From an uncultured Thermomicrobiales bacterium (GTDB lineage: Bacteria; Chloroflexota; Chloroflexia; Thermomicrobiales; UBA6265), in assembly GCA_902806375.1 (NCBI GenBank), contig CADCWK010000121.1:1-6975 (forward strand): a stretch of DNA of 6,975 nt, given 5' to 3'. Positions 1 through 6,188 of this stretch are shown here, in pieces. The position numbers and the translations under genes were made by a program. Each line of letters opens with the position of its first letter. Position 1 is the stretch's first letter. The notes under the pieces were generated by a model. The model did no database searches. It was not told the origin of the DNA and worked only from the letters and a program-made list of their open reading frames with translations.

Positions 1-44
1 GTCAGATTGCCGGGTAGAGGTCCGTTCTTCTCCGTGGCGGCGGG
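1..44. other. Downstream flank of the membrane protein gene
   Basis: Only 44 bp lie beyond the TGA stop. The minus strand has a GGAGAAG sequence that resembles a ribosome binding site, but no start codon follows at a suitable distance before the edge. No terminator hairpin is visible. Confidence 0.5.
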
Positions 45-2306
45 TCAGGCCGGGGGGAGGGGGACTGCCCAGAGCGTACGGTCGACGAGGAAGACGATCC
101 GGTCGTTCGCGGGGTCGAGCGCGAAATCGGACGCGCGGTCGAGCGGCCCGGCCCGGTCGACGCCGGCGACCGGCAGCGCGAAGACCTCGGTCCCAGCGTC
201 GCCGGGGGTCATCCGGATCAGCCGGCCGTCGCCGGTCCCACCGTCGAGGATCCACAGATCCGTGCCGGTGGCGTCCATGGCGCGCGGGGCGGTGACAGGT
301 GGGGAAACGGGAACACTCATCGTCGAATCCTGTCCCTGGCGGTCGAAGGCGACCACGTCGCCGTTGGCCCCGAGCACGAACAGCTGCTCATTCGCCACGA
401 GATCGAGGGCACCGTTCGCGCCCGTCATCGACGCGGGGAGAACCAGCGCTCCACCGGAGGCGGTATCGTCCAGCGGCACGGTGACGAGGTCGCCCGACAC
501 CCCATCGATCATCACCATCTGGCCGTCGTAGAGGGCGATCGCCGTGACCGTACCCGTCGGGTGCTCGACGCGGGCGTCGATCGGCTCGGCGCTCCAGCGA
601 CCGCTGGCATCGCGGTCGAACAGGGCCACCCCGTCGGTCACGGCGAGTCCGGAACGGGTCGCGACTGCGTCGAGGATCGGGCCGGCGGTCAGCCCGTCGA
701 CGACCTGTCCCGCTCCGATCAGGTGGATCAGGTGCCCGCCGCGAGGATCGAGCTCGAAGACGGACGTCCCCACGAGAAAGACCCCGGTCCCGGCCTGGAG
801 GAGATGCGCTGACCGGTCGGCGGGGAGCGTGCCCGCCGGCAACTGCCCAAGCGGGACGGGTTCTCCGAGACGCATACGGCCGAGTAGGCGGTCTTCGACC
901 GCGACGAGCTGGAGCAGGCGCCGATCGACGTCTGGCGAGGGACCGTGCCGGGCGACGAGTGTCTGGAGCTGGCCCCGGATGAGATTCAGTCTCGACGCGT
1001 CATCCGTCGCTTCGGCGCGGGCCAGTTGCTCGTCAATCTCCTGGAGGACGGTCGTCAGACCACCCGTGACCGCGGCAGAGCGGAGATATCCGGCCCCGGC
1101 ACCGGTGCCAACGAGGACGACGAGGATGAGGGCCGCCGCCAGCCAGCGAGGGGGATGGGCGCCACCCCGTATCTGAAGGCGCGGGAGTGCTCCCCGCCAC
1201 CCGTCTGGCAGCAGCGACTCACTATCGGCGAAGCGACGGACGCCATTGGCGCCGGGCAGCGGCCCGAACGCCATGGGTCGGTGGGCGTCGACGGGTGGGA
1301 CGGGGACATGCATCATCACCGGTCGGCCGGAACGGGCGAGCGAGTCGTCGGTCACCACGATGGGCCCCGCGGGCGGAGCGGGTTCGGGTTCGGATTCCGA
1401 GAGTTGCCGGGCTGCCCGGTCGCGAGGGCGGCTGCGGCTGGACACCCCGCGCGGCGCGCGGTTCTCGATCTGACCGACGGTCGCCGCGACGGCATGACAC
1501 GACGGTACGCGTCGGTCACTGGCGACCTGGTCCAGCCAGTCGACCCAGGCCAGGGCCGGATCAAGACCACTCGGCCGGTCGGGTCCGAGGTCGAGCATCG
1601 TGAACGGATGCTCGGCGGGTCCAACGGGAAGGGACGCCAGGGGCCGGCCGGCCGGATCGGACGGCGGCTTGAGGCGGTCGGCGACCGTCGGCAGGCCCGT
1701 GATCGCCCGGCCGAGGCTGGTCGAGCACAGGACGACGGTATCGCGTGGCGCGATGGTGGTCTGGAACAGGTCGAACGCGACCCGTTCATGGACTCCCAGC
1801 GGAGCCGCCTGCGAGCGGTCCGAACCGGCGTAGTGGGGCTCCCAGGAGTGCAACGCCGGGATGGAGTAGACCATCCGGTCCTGGGTGAACACGATCTGGC
1901 TGGGCGGGACGTGGGCGAACACCAGCCGGTTCCCGTCGACCGCCATCGCCGAGGCACCGACGGAAACCCGCTCCCCCCGGCGGCGTCCGCGTTCGCCCCG
2001 GTTCGCGGCCCTGACACAGGCGTTCGCCGCCGCGAAGCCCCGTGCGAGCGCTTCCGGGATCGTGGAATCGTACTGGGCGGCGAAGCCCTGGCGGAGTGCG
2101 TCCAGGGCCTGTGCGGCGACCGACCAGCCGTGGTCGGTCTTGTCGACCGGTTCGACCGTGGCGACCAGCCAGCGGCCGCTCGCCCCGACCGGAGCCCGCC
2201 CGATCCCCGGAGAGACCGGTCCGGCGAAGACGCAGGCATCCGCGGGCATGGTGTCGCCGTGGTCGCGTCGGAAGCTCTGGAGCGAGTCGAATGGGGGATA
2301 GGACAC
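45..2306 (-). CDS. Membrane protein: degenerate PP2C-like domain, one TM span, beta-propeller-like C-terminus
   Basis: I do not recognise a named gene. The 753-residue product appears to have four parts. Residues about 20-245 resemble a PP2C/SpoIIE phosphatase fold: an ASAMAVDGNRLVFAHV strand pair (119-134) sits where PP2Cs have the GDSR segment, and APRDTVVLCSTSLGRAI (186-202) sits where they have GDxLLLCSDGL. The metal-binding aspartates are absent at these sites, so it is probably a pseudophosphatase. Residues about 262-386 are Pro/Arg/Ser-rich and probably disordered. Residues 388-408 form one hydrophobic span preceded by basic residues, predicting a cytoplasmic N-terminus. Residues 416-455 look helical, and 500-753 contain about six short beta-rich units such as QLFVLGANGDVVAFD, suggesting an extracytoplasmic propeller. 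The GTG start is chosen because GAGGA lies 7 nt upstream; the next in-frame ATG is codon 20. It follows the TPR gene in the same orientation. Fold assignment is inference; that the gene is real is near certain. Confidence 0.87.
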   Translation of the reverse strand: MSYPPFDSLQSFRRDHGDTMPADACVFAGPVSPGIGRAPVGASGRWLVATVEPVDKTDHGWSVAAQALDALRQGFAAQYDSTIPEALARGFAAANACVRAANRGERGRRRGERVSVGASAMAVDGNRLVFAHVPPSQIVFTQDRMVYSIPALHSWEPHYAGSDRSQAAPLGVHERVAFDLFQTTIAPRDTVVLCSTSLGRAITGLPTVADRLKPPSDPAGRPLASLPVGPAEHPFTMLDLGPDRPSGLDPALAWVDWLDQVASDRRVPSCHAVAATVGQIENRAPRGVSSRSRPRDRAARQLSESEPEPAPPAGPIVVTDDSLARSGRPVMMHVPVPPVDAHRPMAFGPLPGANGVRRFADSESLLPDGWRGALPRLQIRGGAHPPRWLAAALILVVLVGTGAGAGYLRSAAVTGGLTTVLQEIDEQLARAEATDDASRLNLIRGQLQTLVARHGPSPDVDRRLLQLVAVEDRLLGRMRLGEPVPLGQLPAGTLPADRSAHLLQAGTGVFLVGTSVFELDPRGGHLIHLIGAGQVVDGLTAGPILDAVATRSGLAVTDGVALFDRDASGRWSAEPIDARVEHPTGTVTAIALYDGQMVMIDGVSGDLVTVPLDDTASGGALVLPASMTGANGALDLVANEQLFVLGANGDVVAFDRQGQDSTMSVPVSPPVTAPRAMDATGTDLWILDGGTGDGRLIRMTPGDAGTEVFALPVAGVDRAGPLDRASDFALDPANDRIVFLVDRTLWAVPLPPA

Positions 2307-2313
2307 GCAGGTT

Positions 2314-2318
2314 TCCTC
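2314..2318 (-). promoter_or_regulatory. Ribosome binding site of the membrane pseudophosphatase gene
   Basis: The minus strand reads GAGGA here, 7 nt upstream of the GTG at 2306. This decides the GTG start over the ATG at codon 20. Confidence 0.75.
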
Positions 2319-2333
2319 GACGCCGGCAACACG

Positions 2334-2687
2334 TCATGCCTTGTCCGGCCCGCCCGGCGAGGTCGACATCGCGACGCCGGTACGTCGGTGTCCGTACACC
2401 GTCATACTACTTCGTCGGTAGGGCAGCGTCGACCACTCAACGGGGTCCCGGCGGGTCCGTCGGCGCGACTTGCCGCGACGGGTCATGGATCCCTTGACGT
2501 CGGAGGGTACGGCCAGTCCAGCCAGGACGGGTGCTGGCTCGGCATCGAGGTCCTGACCCTGGGCCACTACCTCGACCGGAGTCTGCTCATCCGTGCGGAT
2601 GATGCTCCGGTCCACCGGCGGAATCCGCCCGGCCGGTCGGTGGGACACCACGCGGCCGCTCCTGGCGCGCTGAGTGTCTGCGCTCAT
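2334..2687 (-). CDS. Candidate overlapping small ORF, or +1-frame extension of the TPR protein
   Basis: This frame encodes 117 residues starting with ATG (MSADTQRARS). It overlaps the last 101 bp of the TPR gene in the +1 frame and stops 27 bp before the GTG of the downstream gene. Its codons keep a strong third-position GC preference through positions about 2430-2640 (for example the stretch reading TPVEVVAQGQDLDAEPAPVL). The annotated end of the TPR frame (ending GGPEHHPHG) shows weaker bias there. The product has an acidic, hydrophobic middle, then a basic patch (TRRGKSRRRTRRDP). There is no good ribosome binding site before the ATG, which argues against an independent gene and for a frameshift, real or from a sequence error, that would extend the TPR protein by this segment. 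Chance remains possible, because long open frames are common in GC-rich DNA. No family recognised. Confidence 0.35.
   Translation of the reverse strand: MSADTQRARSGRVVSHRPAGRIPPVDRSIIRTDEQTPVEVVAQGQDLDAEPAPVLAGLAVPSDVKGSMTRRGKSRRRTRRDPVEWSTLPYRRSSMTVYGHRRTGVAMSTSPGGPDKA
2386..2401 (-). other. Dyad near the possible transcription start of the membrane protein gene
   Basis: CGGTGT (2386-2391) and ACACCG (2396-2401) are perfect 6-bp arms around CCGT. The dyad lies right after the candidate -10, where a repressor could bind, and about 80 bp before the start codon. It is short and may be chance. Confidence 0.25.
2404..2432 (-). promoter_or_regulatory. Weak candidate promoter for the membrane pseudophosphatase gene
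   Basis: On the minus strand TCGACG (2432-2427) and TAGTAT (2409-2404) are separated by 17 bp, each matching 4 of 6 consensus bases. It would give a leader of about 90 nt. It lies inside the candidate overlapping reading frame, and such weak matches are expected by chance, so it is tentative. It would allow partly independent expression of the second gene. Confidence 0.2.
2520..2539 (-). other. Small inverted repeat just downstream of the TPR stop
   Basis: AGCCAG (2520-2525) and CTGGCT (2534-2539) pair as a 6-bp stem with an 8-nt loop, starting 48 bp past the TPR stop codon. There is no T-run, so it is not a convincing rho-independent terminator. Read-through into the next gene is therefore likely. 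Confidence 0.25.
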
Positions 2688-5600
2688 CGGCCCTGGCTGG
2701 CTGGCCAGAGCGGGGCGGCCGGGAGAACAAGCCGGCCAGGCCCGCTCGGCGCACTGGGCGGGCCGGGTCCGACGGCTCGTCTTCCAACCCTCGGTTGGGG
2801 TTGGCGCGACGGCTGCTCTCCCGGCGGCTGGCGCGTTCGTTGCGGCCACGTCGCTGCTGCGGCGCGTAATCGTCACCGGCATCCGGGTAACCGGAGTGGG
2901 AGCGCTCGCGATCCTCGTCGTACGGGCGGACCTCCGATCGATCGCTGTCGTGCCGGTCGAACTGGTACCGCACGCGCTGGGAGAAGCTCCCATCGTCGAG
3001 GACCTCGTCGCGTGGGCGGTCCCGGTATCCCGGCTGGTCGTCGCCGTAGAGGGGGCCGTCGTTCCCGTCGGTCGCTCCGTAGTACCCGTCGTCGTAGGGT
3101 CGATCCTGGCTCCGGGTACTGCCGGGCGACCGGTCATACCCATCGTCTCGGGGATCGGTCAGCGCATGGCGCCGTGACCCTTCGTCGCCGTCGGTCCCGT
3201 AGGAATTCGACTGGCCCGACCAGGCATCGTCCGCGGACGACCACTCGCGATCGGTCTCGCGAGGCGGTGAGTACCGATCCCTCTCGGCATCGGGCCTGGA
3301 CCGGTACGCGCCCGGCTCTCCATCACCGTGGTCAGCGTACGCGTCGACCGGATCGGCATCGGTTGGGTAGTCGCGGGACGCCATGTCCGGGCGATAGCGG
3401 GGATCGTCGTAGCCCTCGTCGTCGTAGCTCGCGTCGTCGTAACCCGAGTCGCTCCGTCCATCGACTGACCGGGAGGAGATGGTGGGGCCCGGCTCATAGG
3501 CCGACCAGTCATCGTCGTCGTCATCGACGCGCATGGAGTCCCGGGGCGATGTCTCCGGCCCGAACGTATCGCGATCATCCCACCCGTATCCACCCCTCCC
3601 GTCGGGCGGGCGGTTGTCATTACCGGGGTGGTACGCGTCTGTCGCGCTGAACGTCCCGTCGCCCTCCATGGGATCGTCGTCGTAGGGCCCATGGGCATAC
3701 CGGTCGTCCGCGCGGCGCGTCTCGGACTCGCGGTATCCGGAAGATGGTGCGGTCTGTCGGACCGGGTCCCGTCGGGGTCCCCCACCCAGTTCCTGGATCA
3801 GGTCTTCGGCCTGCTGGCGAAGGTCCGCGTAGTCAGGTGCGGCCTCGAGCGCGTAGTTGGCGGCATCGCTCAGCCAGCCGATCGCATCCTCAGCCGCACC
3901 GGCCTCGGGCATCCGTCCCAGCAGCATCCCCATGTTCAACCGCATGGTGATGCCGCCCCGGACGTCGCCGATGTCGTCCGCCGCGATGACCGCTCGCTCA
4001 TAGGACGTCACGGCCGCCGGGTCGCCCATGACGTCCTGAGCCGTGGCGAGGTGCTGGAGCGCACGACTGATCGACCGGACGTCACCGAGCGCCTGGGCCA
4101 GATCGACCGACCGTTGATAGTGGCCCAGCGCGGCCCGCAGGTCTCCACGACGCTGCGCGAGGCTACCCATCCGGCCATAGAGGACGGTGGCGGTGGACCG
4201 ATCGTCAGCTCTCAACGCCAGGTCCAGTGCCTGATCGAGGAGCTGAGTCGCCTGGGTGAACTGGCCGGTATCGGCGGCCAGCGTGCCGAGGGCGGTTAAC
4301 GTCGTGACCTGGTCCGCCGTCTGACCGAGATCCCGGTTGAGCTGGAGCGCCCGGGTATAGCAGTCCCGCGCGCGGATGGTCTCGCGCTGCGACGCGTAGA
4401 TCTGACCCAGCAGCGTATAGGCGTCGGCCTGCATGGTGAGGTCGCGCGTCGACTCGGCCAGCCCGATGGCCTCGGTCGTCACGCGGATGGCGTCATCCGC
4501 CTGACCGAACATCCAGTGCGCCTGCCCGAGACTGGCCACCCATTCAGCCTCCCGAACCGTGTCGCGATCCCGTCGGGCGAGCGCGATGGCCCGGCTGAGG
4601 TGATCGACGGTTTCGGGACCACGCCCGAGGAGCGTGTTGGCGATCCCCAGGTTGCCCTCGGCCTGCTGCTCGATCGCGGTGTCACCGAGCTGACCGCCGA
4701 GGAGCCGGGCCTTCTCGAACGCCTCGACAGCCTCCTCGGCGTTCCGCAGCCGGAGTTCGCCGGTCCCGATGCTCAGGGCCCACCTCGCGGCGGCCGGGCG
4801 GTTACCCAGCCGCTCCTCGATCTCGAGCGCCGCTCGCTCGGCCTCCATCGCGTCATGGGTATGCCCGAGGGAGCGATGGGCTTCGGCTAAGGCCGTGACG
4901 CACCGGGCTTCGAGTGCGAGGTCCGCCGTCTCCCGGGCGATCTCGAGGGCCTGTTCGTAGTAGGGTGTGGCGTCGGCGACACGATCGCTCTCGACCAGCG
5001 TGCCAGCCAGACCGACAAGGATCCTCGCCTCGAGGGACTGGTCTCCCGTGCGCTGGGCGGCATCGAGTGCCTGGTGCTGGAGCGCGGCGACGGTCTCCAG
5101 GTTGGCGGACGGGGTGGTGTCGATCTGACGGACCAAGGCCTCGGCGACGCCCTGCCGGTACTCCAGTCGCTCCGCGGCGCTGGCTGCCCGGCGGTAGTAC
5201 CGCTGGGCGTCGTCGTCCTCGTTCTCGCGCCGGAGGATGTCCCCCAGTACGAGGGCCGAATCGACTTCTGCCGCCGTGTCGTCCTTCTCCGGCCCCAGTT
5301 CGAGCTGCTGCTGCAGCAGGACGCGGGCGCGCTCCAGGTCGCCGGCCTCCACCGCGCGACGACCGAGCCGGCCGAGGGCCAGTCGCCCCCCACGGATGTA
5401 GCTCGCCTTCTGGGCCGAGCTGTAGGCGTCGCGGAGCAGCTTGTCGCGCTCATGGACCGGGTCATCCAGCGGGATGAGACTGTCCAGGCGCAGCGCGGCG
5501 TCGACGACGCACCGATCGAATCCCTTGGCTCGGGCGGCGGCGTAGCTCAGGCGCGCGAGCGTCTGGGCGAACTCGCGGTCGCTTGTCGAGCGCTCGGCGA

Positions 5601-5784
5601 TCGTGGTGTCGAGCGTCCGGAAGTCCTCGTCGGCCAACGCATCGAGGATGACCGCGTTGCGGACTTCCTGGGTCGCGTTCTGGATCGTCCGGCGCCGGCC
5701 GACGACCTCGCGGGCGAGATGAACAATCGCGTTCGCGCCATTATGGCGACCGCGACTGCCGAGTCGCGCCATGAGGTTCACCAC
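2587..5784 (-). CDS. Large TPR-repeat protein with long Asp/Tyr/Arg-rich disordered tail
   Basis: The product is about 1065 residues if started at the GTG at 5784. Residues 1-130 are helical and soluble-looking, with no signal peptide or membrane span. Residues about 132-651 are tetratricopeptide-like repeats of 40 residues (LGxxxxxxGxxxxAxxxYxxALxLAxxxGD pattern), about thirteen units. Such arrays act as protein-binding superhelices. From about residue 671 the sequence becomes low-complexity: many YDD, DYP and GYD motifs, a six-aspartate run, and 25 tyrosines up to residue 973, then an arginine-rich stretch (RRGRNERASRRESSRR, 978-993). GGAGGA at 5796-5791 lies 6 nt before GTG 5784 and 9 nt before a second GTG at 5781, so the longer in-frame extension to 5871 is unlikely; ATG at 5772 is too distant. 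The gene appears to lead an operon with the membrane pseudophosphatase gene. No catalytic domain is visible, so a scaffold role is inferred. The C-terminus may be affected by a frameshift. Confidence 0.9.
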   Translation of the reverse strand: MVNLMARLGSRGRHNGANAIVHLAREVVGRRRTIQNATQEVRNAVILDALADEDFRTLDTTIAERSTSDREFAQTLARLSYAAARAKGFDRCVVDAALRLDSLIPLDDPVHERDKLLRDAYSSAQKASYIRGGRLALGRLGRRAVEAGDLERARVLLQQQLELGPEKDDTAAEVDSALVLGDILRRENEDDDAQRYYRRAASAAERLEYRQGVAEALVRQIDTTPSANLETVAALQHQALDAAQRTGDQSLEARILVGLAGTLVESDRVADATPYYEQALEIARETADLALEARCVTALAEAHRSLGHTHDAMEAERAALEIEERLGNRPAAARWALSIGTGELRLRNAEEAVEAFEKARLLGGQLGDTAIEQQAEGNLGIANTLLGRGPETVDHLSRAIALARRDRDTVREAEWVASLGQAHWMFGQADDAIRVTTEAIGLAESTRDLTMQADAYTLLGQIYASQRETIRARDCYTRALQLNRDLGQTADQVTTLTALGTLAADTGQFTQATQLLDQALDLALRADDRSTATVLYGRMGSLAQRRGDLRAALGHYQRSVDLAQALGDVRSISRALQHLATAQDVMGDPAAVTSYERAVIAADDIGDVRGGITMRLNMGMLLGRMPEAGAAEDAIGWLSDAANYALEAAPDYADLRQQAEDLIQELGGGPRRDPVRQTAPSSGYRESETRRADDRYAHGPYDDDPMEGDGTFSATDAYHPGNDNRPPDGRGGYGWDDRDTFGPETSPRDSMRVDDDDDDWSAYEPGPTISSRSVDGRSDSGYDDASYDDEGYDDPRYRPDMASRDYPTDADPVDAYADHGDGEPGAYRSRPDAERDRYSPPRETDREWSSADDAWSGQSNSYGTDGDEGSRRHALTDPRDDGYDRSPGSTRSQDRPYDDGYYGATDGNDGPLYGDDQPGYRDRPRDEVLDDGSFSQRVRYQFDRHDSDRSEVRPYDEDRERSHSGYPDAGDDYAPQQRRGRNERASRRESSRRANPNRGLEDEPSDPARPVRRAGLAGLFSRPPRSGQPARADERRHSARQERPRGVPPTGRADSAGGPEHHPHG
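3400..3444 (-). repeat. 15-bp tandem repeat encoding (G/S)YDDx three times
   Basis: Three consecutive 15-bp units on the minus strand read GGTTACGACGACGCG, AGCTACGACGACGAG and GGCTACGACGATCCC. They encode GYDDA, SYDDE and GYDDP within the disordered tail of the TPR protein. This looks like a small local expansion and a possible length-variable site. Confidence 0.7.
4072..5151 (-). repeat. Nine TPR units in exact 120-bp register
   Basis: This is the core of the TPR gene (residues about 212-571 from the GTG start). It encodes nine consecutive 40-residue units with no insertion or deletion. The small residue of helix B (usually Ala) falls at unit position 28 in all nine, usually followed by Leu, Ile or Val; unit position 21 is usually Ala. 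The units have diverged in DNA sequence, so this is a protein-level rather than nucleotide repeat. Flanking units (one or two residues out of register) bring the total to about thirteen. Confidence 0.75.
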
Positions 5785-5790
5785 GAACGG

Positions 5791-5796
5791 TCCTCC
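5791..5796 (-). promoter_or_regulatory. Ribosome binding site of the TPR gene
   Basis: The minus strand reads GGAGGA, 6 nt before GTG 5784 and 9 nt before GTG 5781. It places the start inside the longer open frame and makes the first 29 codons of that frame (5785-5871) leader rather than coding. Which of the two adjacent GTGs is used cannot be told. Confidence 0.8.
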
Positions 5797-5810
5797 AATA
5801 CGATCGACCG

Positions 5811-5835
5811 GGCGGCGTCCGCAATCGACGCCGCC
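5811..5835 (-). other. Strong stem-loop in the TPR gene leader
   Basis: GGCGGCGTC (5811-5819) and GACGCCGCC (5827-5835) form a perfect 9-bp GC-rich stem with a 7-nt loop (CGCAATC on the plus strand). It ends 14 nt upstream of the TPR gene's ribosome binding site. No T-run follows, so it does not look like an intrinsic terminator. It could shape translation or mRNA stability, or be a protein-binding dyad. Function unknown. Confidence 0.5.
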
Positions 5836-5879
5836 GGGGAGACACAAGCGGTCCGGCGGCGGCAAGGACACGCGGCCGA

Positions 5880-5907
5880 CCGGCCCGAGGGGCGGAGAGC
5901 GGGCCGG
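5880..5907 (-). other. Second stem-loop upstream of the TPR gene
   Basis: CCGGCCCG (5880-5887) and CGGGCCGG (5900-5907) form a perfect 8-bp stem around a 12-nt purine-rich loop. It lies 44 bp farther from the TPR gene than the first stem-loop. No T-run on either side. In GC-rich DNA some such stems arise by chance. Confidence 0.4.
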
Positions 5908-6121
5908 ACCTGGGTGCTGCTAATGGAACGCACTGACGCCACCATGCAGCGCTCCTTCGTCGAGTCCTTCGGCCGAACCGACCAGGTACACCCCCGGATG
6001 ATGGGCGGATGCAATGGCCGGGGGTCAGTTACGAGACCAGACGCGATGCGGCGTCCGGCACGGGGAAGCGCAGGGCTGGGGTGAGTTTACCATCCTGCCC
6101 CGGCTGCCCCCCCGGAGAGTC

Positions 6122-6148
6122 CGTTCTGCCGAGAACGCAGGGTATCCT
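6122..6148 (+). promoter_or_regulatory. Candidate pyrF promoter/operator with a perfect 16-bp dyad
   Basis: CGTTCTGCCGAGAACG (6122-6137) is a perfect inverted repeat with 6-bp arms and a 4-bp centre. It is followed 5 bp later by TATCCT (6143-6148), a 4-of-6 match to a -10 element. No convincing -35 lies 17 bp upstream. The dyad would sit in the -35/-10 spacer, a typical repressor site; alternatively it could be chance. If the -10 is right, the leader is only about 34 nt. Confidence 0.35.
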
Positions 6149-6176
6149 GTCGGTGACGATCGAGCGACATCACGGC

Positions 6177-6184
6177 GGAGAGAG
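6177..6184 (+). promoter_or_regulatory. pyrF: Ribosome binding site of pyrF
   Basis: The plus strand reads GGAGAGAG, with the GGAG core ending 8 nt before the GTG at 6189. It supports that start over the later in-frame ATG at 6216. Confidence 0.75.
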
Positions 6185-6188
6185 CCAC

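Larger units (their letters stand above)
5785..6188. other. Divergent intergenic region between the TPR gene and pyrF
   Basis: These 404 bp separate two divergent genes and should contain both promoters. They hold the two stem-loops close to the TPR gene, a 10-bp palindrome TTCGGCCGAA (5968-5977), a run of seven C (6107-6113), and the dyad plus -10-like element before pyrF. I see no tRNA, no riboswitch I recognise, no intrinsic terminator and no convincing promoter for the TPR gene. Short open frames here lack good ribosome binding sites. Confidence 0.7.

Noticed and set aside
3508..3525. Trinucleotide run encoding six aspartates as a microsatellite
   Set aside because: The codons mix GAC and GAT, so it is better read as part of the acidic tail than as a pure repeat tract.
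945..3650. A 901-codon open frame on the plus strand
   Set aside because: It runs antisense across two well-supported minus-strand genes and their spacer, gives an Arg/Gly-rich composition with no domain, and is a typical shadow frame of GC-rich DNA.
5785..5871. N-terminal extension of the TPR protein by 29 residues
   Set aside because: The strong GGAGGA at 5796-5791 falls inside it and points to GTG 5784 or 5781; the extension's composition (Pro, Gly, Cys) does not resemble the helical protein that follows.
5940..6000. Possible T-box or tRNA-like element
   Set aside because: A GGTGG and a GGTTCG are present on the minus strand, but no T-box consensus, acceptor stem or cloverleaf could be built.
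5778..6014. A 78-residue minus-strand ORF upstream of the TPR gene
   Set aside because: It covers the two stem-loops and overlaps the TPR start, has no ribosome binding site, and its composition looks random.
5074..6084. A 336-codon plus-strand frame, including a 53-residue ORF from ATG 5923
   Set aside because: Most of it is antisense to the TPR gene. The short terminal part lacks a ribosome binding site and recognisable motifs. A small peptide from 5923 cannot be fully excluded.
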